DNA of 16,864 bases from Verrucomicrobiota bacterium (GCA_023443985.1 JAEZSJ010000354.1:1-16864); one strand, 5' to 3'; positions 1 through 8,404 are shown, counted from the stretch's first letter. Notes: generated by a model not told the origin, from the sequence alone. Translations and numbers: made by a program.

Positions 1-2
1 CC

Positions 3-47
3 CCCGCCCGCCTCGCCCAATTCTACCCCGCGGCGAACGAGAGCTGA
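3..47 (+). CDS. Possible C-terminal tail of an upstream gene (partial)
   Basis: From base 3 a frame stays open to a TGA at 45-47 and reads PARLAQFYPAANES. Composition and third-position GC fit coding sequence of this genome. The permease gene at 515 normally sits next to a metal-ABC ATPase and a binding protein, so this could be the end of such a partner. Fourteen codons are too few to assign a family. The call rests on position and codon composition only. Confidence 0.3.
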   Translation, partial: PARLAQFYPAANES

Positions 48-75
48 CCTCATCATGCACCAAATCTCCACTGTA

Positions 76-126
76 GGAGCCTGCTTGCAGGCGATCTGTG
101 CGCGAAATCGCCTGCAAGCAGGCTCC
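76..126. repeat. REP-like palindromic element (20-bp perfect inverted repeat)
   Basis: Bases 76-95 (starting GGAGCCTGC) and 107-126 are perfect reverse complements over 20 bp with an 11-nt loop. Each arm contains a smaller palindrome, GCCTGC-TT-GCAGGC in the left arm and the AA version in the right. A GTAGGAGCCTGCTTGCAGG-type unit preceded by GTA closely resembles the extragenic palindromes mobilised by REP-associated tyrosine transposases (RAYTs) in Pseudomonas and other genera. No transposase gene lies in the window. It could also act as a hairpin at the end of the upstream transcript, but no T-tract follows. Confidence 0.75.
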
Positions 127-173
127 AACCGCGGACGCCATACCCCAGCAGTTGGCTCCGTTTCGTCGCTGCG

Positions 174-503
174 ATGAGAACCTCGCTAACGGAAATCATC
201 GCGTGTGTAGCGGTGCTTCTCTTGGGCGTCTGGGCTGCCTCACTGCTCGCTGAAGCGTGCTATCTGACGAGCCTCTCGCATCGCCCGAACATCGACCCGG
301 CTACGATTCCCAGAAAACTCGGAGCGGCAGTGGTCCTGTCAGGGCTCGGCAGCCTGTGCGCTTTCATCGCCAAGAAGGATGAGAGCGCACGCTTACGTCG
401 TATTTGGTTTCTAGCCCGCTCGCTGAACTTCGCGGTATTGTTTTCCTGCATCGCCTACGCGTTGTGGGTCTACATCGAGGCCAAAATGAACGGCCAAGCC
501 TGA
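174..503 (+). CDS. Small membrane protein of unknown function, 109 aa
   Basis: I do not recognise a family. The protein has three likely membrane segments, about residues 8-28, 48-66 and 82-102. A short charged loop rich in Lys, Arg, Glu and Asp (about 66-77) lies between the second and third. The ATG at 174 has no clear SD. Codon use is less GC-biased than in the neighbours (CTA, GTA, AGA and ACG codons near the start), which hints at a later arrival. It sits between the REP-like hairpin and the ABC permease, which starts 11 bp after its stop, so the two could be co-transcribed. A role in metal transport cannot be inferred from sequence. Confidence 0.6.
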   Translation: MRTSLTEIIACVAVLLLGVWAASLLAEACYLTSLSHRPNIDPATIPRKLGAAVVLSGLGSLCAFIAKKDESARLRRIWFLARSLNFAVLFSCIAYALWVYIEAKMNGQA

Positions 504-514
504 GCCCCCGCCCC

Positions 515-1399
515 ATGATCTCCTTCATCCTCGAGCCGTTCAGCTACGCCTTCCTGCAGCGCGGGCTGCTGGTGGCGGCGTTGCTCGGGCTGAGCGGCGG
601 GCTGCTCGGCAGCATCCTCGTCCTGCGCCGGCTCTCGCTCATGGGCGACGCCCTCTCTCACTCGCTCCTGCCGGGCATCGGCCTGGCGTATCTGCTTTTC
701 GGGCCCAGCGTGCCCGCGCTCCTGCTCGGCGCGCTGCTCGCCGGCCTCTTCACCGCGCTGGCCAGCGGTCTCGTCAGCCGCCTCACCCGAGTGAAGGAGG
801 ACGCCGCCTTCGGCTCGCTCTTCCTCGTGCTCTTCGCCGCCGGCGTGGCGCTCGTCAGCCGCCTGCCCACGCGCGTCGACCTCCTGCATTTCCTTTTCGG
901 CAACATCCTCGGGGTCGGCCCGGCCGATGTCGCGCTCTCCGCCGGTGCCTCGGCGCTCACCGTCTCCGTTTTCCTGTTCTTCCGCCGCAGCATTCTTCTC
1001 GAAACCTTCGACCCCGTCTTCCACCGCGCCACCGGCGGGCGCGGCTGGCTCACGCACCTCGGCGTGCTGGCGTTGTGCGTGGTCAACCTTGTCGCCGCGC
1101 TCCAGGCGATGGGCGTGGTGCTCGCGCTCGGGTTGTTCCTCCTCCCGGCCGTGACCGCCTACCTCTGGTGCGATCGCTTCGCCCGGATGCTCATCGTCTC
1201 CGCCGGCACCGCGGTGCTCGGCTCGGTCGTCGGCATTTTCGTGAGCTACCACGCGGGCCTGCCGAGCGGCGCCGCCATCGTGCTCACGCTCGGCGCCTTC
1301 TTCCTCGCCTCCGCCCTCACAAGCCCCCGCTACGGCATCATCGCCCGCCTGCGCAACAGTCGCCGCGAAGGTCGCGCCATCCGCCACACGGCGGAATGA
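515..1399 (+). CDS. Metal ABC transporter permease, ABC-3 family (zinc/manganese type)
   Basis: Membrane subunit of an ABC importer for Zn2+, Mn2+ or Fe2+ (ZnuB/MntB/SitC-like), working in the inner membrane with an ATPase and a periplasmic binding protein. The 294-aa product has the usual family length and about eight hydrophobic segments. The family signature LMGDALSHSLLPG is at residues 42-54, DLLHFLFGNILGV at 122-134, and SYHAGLPSGAAIVL at 244-257. I chose the ATG at 515 because the frame upstream of it overlaps the preceding gene and lacks family sequence. No ATPase or binding-protein gene follows. They presumably lie to the left of the window, in which case the 109-aa gene and REP-like hairpin interrupt the operon. 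The metal specificity cannot be read from the permease. Confidence 0.9.
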   Translation: MISFILEPFSYAFLQRGLLVAALLGLSGGLLGSILVLRRLSLMGDALSHSLLPGIGLAYLLFGPSVPALLLGALLAGLFTALASGLVSRLTRVKEDAAFGSLFLVLFAAGVALVSRLPTRVDLLHFLFGNILGVGPADVALSAGASALTVSVFLFFRRSILLETFDPVFHRATGGRGWLTHLGVLALCVVNLVAALQAMGVVLALGLFLLPAVTAYLWCDRFARMLIVSAGTAVLGSVVGIFVSYHAGLPSGAAIVLTLGAFFLASALTSPRYGIIARLRNSRREGRAIRHTAE

Positions 1400-1518
1400 C
1401 GTACCTTATTTTTCATCACGCGGGTTCCCTGCTCCGCATTCCCGCGGGGGCATCATGCCAACTCCTCGTCGGCGTGTTCAATTTCTTCTCACGCGCCAAG
1501 CACCGGCGCGATCTCCGC

Positions 1519-2025
1519 TCACGGCGCGGATTCGGGGACGGGCTCCGTCGCCGGGGCGGCCGGTGCACCATCAACGGTCTCCGGTTGCGGCTCGGGGTCC
1601 TTCGGCGCGACGCTCGGCTCCGGTGCGGCCGCCGCAAGCGCCTCCACCGTCACCTCGCCGGACTGCGGATTGTAGACAAAACGTTTGCCGCGCGGCGCCG
1701 CCGGCAGCTTCGACAGGTAACGGCTCTCGACCAGTTCATCGAGCGTTCGCGGCAGTCGCCCTTCGAGCACGTTGAACTGCTGCACCGACTGGGTGAGCGT
1801 CGTGAGCCCGGTGACCTCCGCCGCCTTCTTCTCCGCCTTGTCGAGCGTGCGGGCGTAGTCGCCCAAAGGGCCGGGCGCCGTGTTCTTCTCGCTGTCCGTC
1901 GCTCTCGCCGGGTTGCTCGGGGCCGGTTTCCCGCCCGCACTGTTCGCCGGGCGGCGTTTCTCGGGGCAACCGGTCAGGAGGAGCGAAGTCGCAACGAGTC
2001 CGAAGATCCAGAGACGCTTGTGCAT
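1519..2025 (-). CDS. Predicted lipoprotein with a pseudopilin-like motif, 168 aa
   Basis: The N-terminus is a lipoprotein signal peptide: MHKR, a hydrophobic stretch, then the lipobox LLTGC with lipidation at Cys20. A polar Ala/Pro/Lys-rich linker (21-55) follows. Then comes an ordered segment (about 60-127) with a pattern like FNVLEGRLPRTLDELV and YLSKLPAAPRGKRFVYNPQSG. That pattern resembles the part of type II secretion pseudopilins after the N-terminal helix, seen in many Verrucomicrobiota and Planctomycetota proteins. The C-terminus is a Pro/Ala/Glu-rich tail. It is probably membrane-anchored and exported; its function is unknown. It is convergent with the permease (119 bp between stops) and divergent from the 182-aa membrane protein, with 84 bp between starts that must hold both promoters. 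Confidence 0.75.
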   Translation of the reverse strand: MHKRLWIFGLVATSLLLTGCPEKRRPANSAGGKPAPSNPARATDSEKNTAPGPLGDYARTLDKAEKKAAEVTGLTTLTQSVQQFNVLEGRLPRTLDELVESRYLSKLPAAPRGKRFVYNPQSGEVTVEALAAAAPEPSVAPKDPEPQPETVDGAPAAPATEPVPESAP

Positions 2026-2109
2026 GCCGTGATGCTGCCGCACTGCCACTCCGGCGCAAGCCCGCGCCGCCACGCCGGAGATTGTCATCGGTTTCTGACG
2101 CAGCCAAAC

Positions 2110-2658
2110 ATGCCCCCGATGCCCGTCCGCTCGCCCGCGCAACGTTTCCAGCGGCTTCTCGCCGTGGCTCGGTTCGACGCCGTATCGCTCGCCGTCGTCG
2201 CCGGCCCCGCCGCGGTTGCGGCTCTGTTTCTGCGCGAGTGGTTCGCTGCGGGAGTGGGCACGATCGTGGCGGGCTGTGGTTGGCTCGAATGGCGCAGCCA
2301 GCGTCGCCTGGCCCGCGGTCAACTTCACGGACTCGCCGGCATGGTCGCCGCGCAACTTCTCTGCCTCGGAGCCATCCTCGCGTACGCGCACCACCTCGCC
2401 GGACAGGTCCGCGCCGACCACATCCTCCAACTGCTGCCGGCGTTCAGCCGCGAGCAACTCTTCTTGAGCTTCCCCGATCCCGCCGGGGCCGAGGCATTCC
2501 TGCGGCTGGTCCAGCGGTTGATGGTCGGCGCCGTCGCCTTGGCGGCCGTGCTCTGCCAGGGCACGATGGCGTTCTACTACCTCCGCTCGCGGTCCTTCGT
2601 CCGCCCCTTGCTCGCCGCCCCGCCCCGGCTCGACCCGCCGCCCGCGCCGCAACGCTGA
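2110..2658 (+). CDS. Membrane protein of unknown function, 182 aa
   Basis: No family recognised. There are about four hydrophobic segments: residues 24-41, 43-57, 74-95 and 136-157. A stretch of about 40 residues between the third and fourth (100-135) contains FSREQLFLSFPDPAGAEAFL. The N-terminus is basic and the C-terminus ends in a Pro-rich tail. The ATG at 2110 precedes all hydrophobic sequence; a second ATG three codons later is also possible. It is divergent from the lipoprotein gene. Its TGA is separated by a single base from the stop of the convergent pseudouridine synthase gene. Confidence 0.65.
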   Translation: MPPMPVRSPAQRFQRLLAVARFDAVSLAVVAGPAAVAALFLREWFAAGVGTIVAGCGWLEWRSQRRLARGQLHGLAGMVAAQLLCLGAILAYAHHLAGQVRADHILQLLPAFSREQLFLSFPDPAGAEAFLRLVQRLMVGAVALAAVLCQGTMAFYYLRSRSFVRPLLAAPPRLDPPPAPQR

Positions 2659-2659
2659 G

Positions 2660-3457
2660 TCAAGCGCCCGGGCTCTCCGCGCCCGCGAGGGTCGCTTCGT
2701 CGAGGCCCATGCGGTCGCGCGCGAAGGTCCGCAGGTCCGGCGTGAGCGGCGCCCGGAAGGTCCGCCCCCCCTCCCCGGGGTCGAACCGCATCTCCAGCGC
2801 GTGCAACGCGTGCCGCGGCAGTGTGAGCAGCCCCGCCAACCGCGGCGTGAAGCCGTCGCGAATGAACTCGAGGAAGAGCAACTGGTCGGGCCCGTAGAGT
2901 TTGTCACCAAGGAGCGGACACCCCAACTCGGCCGCATGCACCCGGATCTGGTGTTGCCGGCCCGTGCGCGGCCGCACGCGGGCAAGCGTGAAGCCGCCGC
3001 CGTGCGCCACCGGCAGGAACTCCGTCATCGCCGCGCGCCCTTCCGGCCCGCGCACCACCGCCTGCCGCGCCACGATCGGGCTGGCGAGATCGCGGCCGAG
3101 CGGCGCGTCCACCACGGTCGGCTCGCGCATTTCGCCGCACAGGATCGCGAGGTAGAGTTTGCGTACGCGGCGGCCCTCGACCGCCGTCTGCAACCGTCCA
3201 GCCGTCGCCGCATTCTTCGCGAACACCATCACCCCGCTCGTCTCGCGATCGAGCCGGTAGATCATGTGCACGCGGGGCAACTGCAGGTGTTCGCGGCACG
3301 CGCCGACAAGCGACGACCACGGACCGTTCTTCGAGGGATGGCAGACGACATCCCCCGGCTTGTTGAGCACGATCACGTCGTCGTCCTCCTCCACGATCCA
3401 GCGGGGAAACTCCTCCGGAGCGATCAACCGCGGTCCCTTGTCCACGAACTCGCTCAT
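2660..3457 (-). CDS. RluA-family RNA pseudouridine synthase, 265 aa
   Basis: Converts a uridine in rRNA or tRNA to pseudouridine in the cytoplasm. The catalytic motif YRLDRETSGVMVFAK is at residues 67-81 with the nucleophile Asp70. LNKPGDVVCHPS (31-42) precedes it, and the RluA signatures RPRTGRQHQIRVH (162-174) and PLLGDKLYG (181-189) follow. There is no N-terminal S4 RNA-binding domain, as in short RluA/RluC-like enzymes such as RluA and TruC, so the target base cannot be assigned. The start at 3457 is supported by GGAGGGG (3463-3469 on the complement) 5 nt upstream. The frame extends further upstream but carries no family sequence there. Confidence 0.9.
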   Translation of the reverse strand: MSEFVDKGPRLIAPEEFPRWIVEEDDDVIVLNKPGDVVCHPSKNGPWSSLVGACREHLQLPRVHMIYRLDRETSGVMVFAKNAATAGRLQTAVEGRRVRKLYLAILCGEMREPTVVDAPLGRDLASPIVARQAVVRGPEGRAAMTEFLPVAHGGGFTLARVRPRTGRQHQIRVHAAELGCPLLGDKLYGPDQLLFLEFIRDGFTPRLAGLLTLPRHALHALEMRFDPGEGGRTFRAPLTPDLRTFARDRMGLDEATLAGAESPGA

Positions 3458-4086
3458 CGCCGCCCCTCCGCGCGCCGATCCGTCGCCCCGTAGCGCCACG
3501 CCCCGGCCGCCCGGCGCGCCAACGCGGCACAACCGCCGCCCGTTCCACGGCGCCCGGCCGTCACGCCGGGATTTCGTCGCCCCCACCGGAACCGCCACCC
3601 CGCGCCCCTGTCTCGCCCGGGGCGACGATGCAACACCGGGGAAAAACCACCCGTCCCGCCACGACGGCATGCGGTATGCACGGCATCCGCATCGGGTCGC
3701 CCTCCGCCGTGCCAAACCTCGCTCCAATCCGGATCCGCGCCAGCGACGCGCCACGCGCGCCGGGTCGGCGGCGGCGGCTCCTCGCGCCGTTCGCGGCCGC
3801 GAATTCGCAGCGCATCGGTGTCAAGCGGCGTATCGGAAAACCCTCCGGAAAAATTTCCGCCGAAAACGATTCCGCAGTTGTTAACCCGCCCGGATTTCGG
3901 CCGATATTGTCCCCGGCGCATGACCCTGACCGCCCACCCCTCCGCTCCCCGGCGGAACCCCGGTACAACCAGGTCGCACGACCCGTGCTGCGCACGCATT
4001 TTCTCCCGCAATCGTCGGCGGCACCGGTTGCAAACAGCCGGTCGCAGGCTAGCCTCGAAACGCAGCGAGATGAACGTTTTCCCCAC

Positions 4087-4120
4087 ACCGGAGACTACTC
4101 CGGTCACCACGGTCACCGTG
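4087..4120 (+). promoter_or_regulatory. Two tandem hairpins in the hpf leader
   Basis: ACCGGAG (4087-4093) pairs perfectly with CTCCGGT (4098-4104) over 7 bp with an ACTA loop. Three bases later CACGG (4108-4112) pairs with CCGTG (4116-4120) around TCA. They end about 83 nt before the hpf start codon. No T-tract directly follows either, so they are not classic terminators. They may be a structured 5' leader or chance structure in GC-rich DNA. Confidence 0.35.
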
Positions 4121-4185
4121 ACGGGCGCGAGGGCGTTTTCGTAATCGAACACGATCCCACTAATCGCGCCTCCCACACCCAAAAC

Positions 4186-4191
4186 AAGGAG
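4186..4191 (+). promoter_or_regulatory. Ribosome binding site of hpf
   Basis: AAGGAG lies 12 nt before the ATG at 4204, in an A-rich stretch unlike its surroundings. It is the clearest plus-strand Shine-Dalgarno sequence in the window and fixes the start of hpf, even though the reading frame is open for nearly 600 bp upstream. Confidence 0.7.
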
Positions 4192-4203
4192 CAAAAACGC
4201 ACC

Positions 4204-4578
4204 ATGAAAGCAGATACCAATCCGCACGAAATCATCGTCTCCGGCATCCATGTCGACCTGACCGCCGCCCTCAAGGCCTACGTCGTGGACAAGATGCAGC
4301 GATTGTTCGGACACGAGGATCGAATCGTGCGGATCCGGGTGGAGATCGAATTTGACGACCGCAGGGCCAAGGAGGACCGCTTCACCGCCAAGGCCCACCT
4401 CCAAATCCACGGTCCGGATACGAATATTTCCGTCACCTCCGACGACGCGTACAAGTCCGTCGACCTCCTTGTCGACAAGCTCGACCGCGCCCTGCGTCGC
4501 CGCTCCCGTCTGAAGAAGGAGAAGCGCAACCACCCCCATGAGGTGGAGCTCGCCGCCGCGCTGCCGAAGGTCGGGTGA
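4204..4578 (+). CDS. hpf: Ribosome hibernation promoting factor, short form
   Basis: Binds the decoding centre of the 30S subunit in stationary phase and holds ribosomes inactive. The 124-aa product matches the HPF/YfiA/RaiA sigma-54 modulation domain: IIVSGIHVDLTAALKAYV at 10-27, then a strand-rich core ending IHGPDTNISVTSDDAYKSVDLLVDKL (68-93), and a basic helix with the typical Arg/Lys run (97-110). It lacks the C-terminal dimerisation domain of long HPF, so it is the short class. The AAGGAG sequence at 4186 supports the start. It appears monocistronic, with a strong terminator 27 bp after the stop. Confidence 0.93.
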   Translation: MKADTNPHEIIVSGIHVDLTAALKAYVVDKMQRLFGHEDRIVRIRVEIEFDDRRAKEDRFTAKAHLQIHGPDTNISVTSDDAYKSVDLLVDKLDRALRRRSRLKKEKRNHPHEVELAAALPKVG

Positions 4579-4603
4579 CCCCTCCTGCTCTCCCGCACTC
4601 ACC

Positions 4604-4638
4604 AAGCCGCGCCGGATCTCCGGCGCGGCTTTTCGTTT
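4604..4638 (+). terminator. Rho-independent terminator of hpf
   Basis: GCCGCGCCGG (4606-4615) and CCGGCGCGGC (4620-4629) form a perfect 10-bp stem with the loop ATCT. AA precedes it and TTTTCGTTT follows. It separates hpf from ubiE. Confidence 0.92.
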
Positions 4639-4732
4639 CGCCCTGCCTCCGCGCCGGCGCCGGCGGCCGCGGGATTTCGGATTGCGGCTGGATCGCACCG
4701 CCCGCATTCCGCAAGCTCAGCTCCGCCACCGC

Positions 4733-5428
4733 ATGCCCGATCCCGCCGCAGTCCAGTCGATGTTCGGCCGCATCGCCCGCCGCTACGATCTCGCCAACCG
4801 CCTGCTCAGCGGCGGGACCGATCTGTGGTGGCGCTGGCGCCTGCGCCGCGCCGTGGCCCGCCGCCGACCGCGGGCGGTGCTCGATCTCGCGACCGGCAGC
4901 GGCGATGTCGCCTTCGCCCTCGCGCGCGGGCTGCCCGAGACCGTCGAGATCACCGGGATGGACTTCTGCCAGCCGATGCTCGACCAGGCCGAGGCCAAGA
5001 AGGCGCGATCACCGCGTTACGCGAAGATCCGTTTCGCCGCGGGCGACGCGATGGCGCTGCCCGCGCCCGACGCCGCGTTCGACGTGCTCACGATCTCCTT
5101 CGGGCTGCGCAACGTGGCGGATCGCCACCGCGCGTTGGGCGAGATGCACCGTGTGCTGCGCCCGGGCGGCACGCTGTTCGTGCTCGAATTCTCCCAGCCG
5201 TACCGCTGGTTCGCCCCGGTCTACTATTTCTATCTGCGCCGCATTCTGCCGCTCGTCGCCGCCCCGGTCACCGGGGACAAGGGCGCCTACGAATACCTTG
5301 GCGGCTCGATCGCGCAGTTTCCCGTCCGCGAGGCGATGACCGCCGAGATCCGCGCCGCCGGCTTCGGCGAGGTCCGCGCGACTGCCATGACCTTCGGCAT
5401 CGTCGCCCTGCACGAGGCCCGCAAATGA
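4733..5428 (+). CDS. ubiE: Demethylmenaquinone / 2-polyprenyl-benzoquinol C-methyltransferase
   Basis: S-adenosylmethionine-dependent C-methylation in menaquinone (MenG) or ubiquinone synthesis, at the cytoplasmic face of the membrane. The 231-aa product has the N-terminal signature VQSMFGRIARRYDLANRLLS (7-26). SAM motif I is VLDLATGSGDVAFALA (49-64), followed by GMDFCQPML (75-83). The family signature SFGLRNVADRHRALGEMHRVLRPGG is at 122-146, EFSQP at 152-156 and GAYEYLGGSIAQFP at 184-197. Verrucomicrobiota generally use menaquinone, so the menG function is the likelier one. I chose the ATG at 4733 because it begins just before the family homology; an upstream frame extension overlaps hpf and its terminator. 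Confidence 0.94.
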   Translation: MPDPAAVQSMFGRIARRYDLANRLLSGGTDLWWRWRLRRAVARRRPRAVLDLATGSGDVAFALARGLPETVEITGMDFCQPMLDQAEAKKARSPRYAKIRFAAGDAMALPAPDAAFDVLTISFGLRNVADRHRALGEMHRVLRPGGTLFVLEFSQPYRWFAPVYYFYLRRILPLVAAPVTGDKGAYEYLGGSIAQFPVREAMTAEIRAAGFGEVRATAMTFGIVALHEARK

Positions 5429-5626
5429 GGCAGCCGCCGCGCGCCGCGGGCGTGCCGGCTTCGCCATAAGTTTCCCCGCGTGCCGGCCAGCGGCCCCACA
5501 ACCGCGGCTTGTTTCGTGCGCCCGCCGGCCGTTCGGCATTGCCTCGCCGACGCCGCCAAACTTCATCCGCGCCGTGCTGCGAGGCGCCCCCCGCCCCGCC
5601 ATCGCCAACCCAACCCAGGAACTTGC

Positions 5627-6121
5627 TTGGACATTAAGCAGATCAGAACGCTCGTTGACCTCATGAACCGGTCCGACCTGACCGACTTCGAGGTCGAGGA
5701 GGAGGGTTTCAAACTGCGCATCCGCCGCAACGCCGGTCAGCCCCCCACCGTGCAGACGCAGGTCGGCATCCCGCTCGTGGCGGGACCGGTCACGCCCGCA
5801 CCGACGGTGATTGTGCCCGCGCCGCCCGCGGCGAGCCCCGCCCTGCCGTCGCCTCCCGTCGCCGGCGCCGAGGAGGCCGGGATCGGCTACATCAAGTCCC
5901 CCATGGTCGGCACCTTTTATCGCGCCGCCTCGCCGGAAAGCGCGCCGTTCGTCGACACCGGTACCGTCGTCGCGGAAAGGTCGGTGGTCTGCATCATCGA
6001 GGCCATGAAGATCATGAACGAGATCCAGGCCGAGCTGAAGGGCACCATCTTGGAAGTGCTCCTCGAGAGCGGCCAGCCGGTCGAATACGGCCAACGGCTC
6101 TTCAAGGTGAAACTCGGCTGA
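5627..6121 (+). CDS. accB: Biotin carboxyl carrier protein of acetyl-CoA carboxylase
   Basis: Carries CO2 on biotin between biotin carboxylase and the carboxyltransferase in the first step of fatty acid synthesis. The 164-aa product has the usual AccB layout. A short N-terminal region MDIKQIRTLVDLMNRSDLTD comes first, then a Pro/Ala/Val linker (about 36-82), and a biotinyl domain (88-163) with EAMKIMNEI, where Lys128 is the biotinylation site. The start is TTG at 5627: the family N-terminus begins exactly there, AGGA (5617-5620) lies 6 nt upstream, and no ATG fits. A hairpin separates it from accC, 57 bp downstream, with which it should form an operon. Confidence 0.95.
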   Translation: MDIKQIRTLVDLMNRSDLTDFEVEEEGFKLRIRRNAGQPPTVQTQVGIPLVAGPVTPAPTVIVPAPPAASPALPSPPVAGAEEAGIGYIKSPMVGTFYRAASPESAPFVDTGTVVAERSVVCIIEAMKIMNEIQAELKGTILEVLLESGQPVEYGQRLFKVKLG

Positions 6122-6130
6122 GCCCGCCCC

Positions 6131-6152
6131 GGCGTGCGCCCTCCGGCACGCC
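6131..6152 (+). other. Intercistronic hairpin between accB and accC
   Basis: GGCGTGC (6131-6137) pairs perfectly with GCACGCC (6146-6152) around an 8-nt loop. It begins 10 nt after the accB stop and ends 26 nt before the accC start. There is no T-tract, so full termination is unlikely. It could tune the AccB:AccC ratio by RNA stability, which is inference. Confidence 0.4.
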
Positions 6153-6178
6153 ATCGCAGCCCCACTCCGTCTCGCCGC

Positions 6179-7567
<1,389 letters not shown>

Positions 7568-7584
7568 GCGCGGCCCGGCCGCGC
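7568..7584 (+). terminator. Possible U-less hairpin terminator after accC
   Basis: GCGCGGC-CCG-GCCGCGC forms a perfect 7-bp stem with a 3-nt loop and begins at the base after the accC stop codon. No T-run follows, so it may work only as a 3' stabilising hairpin or with Rho. Confidence 0.35.
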
Positions 7585-7665
7585 AGCTGTCGCCTCCCGC
7601 CGGCGTGCCGCCGCGCATTGCGCCGTTGCGCGCAGCTGCCACGGTCCCATCCTCCCGCGCCGACT

Positions 7666-8313
7666 GTGAACGACCTCCACCGCGCCCGTTTCTACGCCAT
7701 CCTCGACACCGGCTACGTGCCGCGCGAACGCTGGTCCGCCGTCTGCCGTGCGCTGCTGCACGGCGGAGCCGACATCGTTCAGCTGCGCGCCAAGCGCGAA
7801 GACGCCGCCCAGCGCCGCCGCCTGCTCGAGGAGATCATGCCCCTGTTCACCCCGGGAGCCGTCGTGGCCGCGCCGCCGCCGCTCGTCGTCAACGACGACC
7901 TCGACCTCGCGCTCGCCCATCCCGGGCTCGGCCTCCATGTCGGCCAGGACGATCTCGCGCCGCAACTCGCCCGCGCCCGACTCGGGCCCGATCGTATCCT
8001 CGGCCTCTCGACCCACTCGCCGGAGCAGGCGGCCGCCGCCCAGGCGCTCCCGCCCGGCACGCTCGACTATTTCGCGGTCGGCCCGGTCTTCGCCACGCCC
8101 ACCAAGCCGACCTACGCGCCGGTCGGACTCGAGCTGGTCCGCCACGTCGCCGCGACCCGGCCCGCGTTGCCGTGGTTCTGCATCGGCGGGATCAAGCGCG
8201 ACAACCTGGCCGCCGTCCGCGCGGCGGGCGCGGCGCGGGTCGTGGTCGTCTCCGAGGTGCTCACCGCGGCCGATCCGTCGGCTTTGATCGGCGAATACAG
8301 GTCGGCGCTGTAG
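7666..8313 (+). CDS. thiE: Thiamine phosphate synthase
   Basis: Joins the pyrimidine (HMP-PP) and thiazole (THZ-P) halves of thiamine to give thiamine phosphate in the cytoplasm. The 215-aa TIM-barrel product shows IVQLRAK (37-43), the pyrophosphate/Mg2+ site VVNDDLDLAL (74-83), GLHVGQDDL (89-97), GLSTHS (113-118), YFAVGPVFATPTKPTYAPVGLE (135-156) and CIGGI (172-176). It starts at GTG 7666, since the protein homology begins there and no ATG is suitably placed. No SD is visible. A hairpin (8313-8318 with 8326-8331) overlaps its stop codon. No other thi gene and no TPP riboswitch was seen in the 98 bp upstream. Confidence 0.93.
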   Translation: MNDLHRARFYAILDTGYVPRERWSAVCRALLHGGADIVQLRAKREDAAQRRRLLEEIMPLFTPGAVVAAPPPLVVNDDLDLALAHPGLGLHVGQDDLAPQLARARLGPDRILGLSTHSPEQAAAAQALPPGTLDYFAVGPVFATPTKPTYAPVGLELVRHVAATRPALPWFCIGGIKRDNLAAVRAAGAARVVVVSEVLTAADPSALIGEYRSAL

Positions 8314-8331
8314 CGGCGTCCGGTGCGCCGC
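8313..8331 (+). terminator. Possible U-less hairpin terminator after thiE
   Basis: GCGGCG (8313-8318) pairs with CGCCGC (8326-8331) around a 7-nt loop. The stem uses the last base of the thiE TAG stop. No T-tract follows, so termination is only a possibility. Confidence 0.3.
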
Positions 8332-8372
8332 CGGGGTGTCGCCGGGCGCGAGTCCCGGGTTGTGCCGCGGGC

Positions 8373-8400
8373 CGGGAGTGTCACAGTCGGAGCACTCCCG
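8373..8400 (+). promoter_or_regulatory. Hairpin directly before the cstA start, SD-like GGAG in its loop
   Basis: CGGGAGTG (8373-8380) and CACTCCCG (8393-8400) are perfect reverse complements. The 12-nt loop ends in GGAG (8389-8392), the only SD-like sequence upstream of the cstA ATG at 8405. The stem ends 4 nt before that ATG. Its position suggests control of translation initiation, which is inference. Confidence 0.45.
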
Positions 8401-8404
8401 CCCC

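Larger units (their letters stand above)
3458..4203. other. 746-bp stretch without a recognisable gene, between divergent rluA-type gene and hpf
   Basis: Several frames are open here on both strands, but their products are Arg/Pro/Gly-rich with no domain or export signal, as expected from GC-rich non-coding DNA. It must contain the promoters of the pseudouridine synthase gene (minus) and hpf (plus). The GC content dips near 3830-3915. There lie a small palindrome CGGAAA-AA-TTTCCG (3846-3859), a TTGTTAAC at about 3877-3884 and GATATTGT about 20 bp downstream, a weak and oversized promoter-like arrangement. Two hairpins lie at 4087-4120 (separate entry). Confidence 0.5.

Noticed and set aside
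1380..1413. Terminator at the end of the ABC permease gene: TCCGCC-ACAC-GGCGGA followed by TTATTTTT
   Set aside because: The stem is only 6 bp, lies inside the coding end, and the T-rich stretch begins 10 nt after it, too far for a classical terminator.
1419..1446. CGCGGG...CCCGCG inverted repeat as terminator for the lipoprotein gene
   Set aside because: Read on the minus strand it is followed by A residues rather than T residues, and the loop is 16 nt.
3920..4144. Small plus-strand frame before hpf ending in a Thr/Val-rich peptide (MNVFPTPETTPVTTVTVT from 4070), possible attenuator leader
   Set aside because: No SD at either start, no terminator/antiterminator pair, and no reason for threonine or valine control of hpf.
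7568..7665. TPP riboswitch before thiE
   Set aside because: The 98-bp gap lacks the conserved CTGAGA and ACCTGA thi-box elements.
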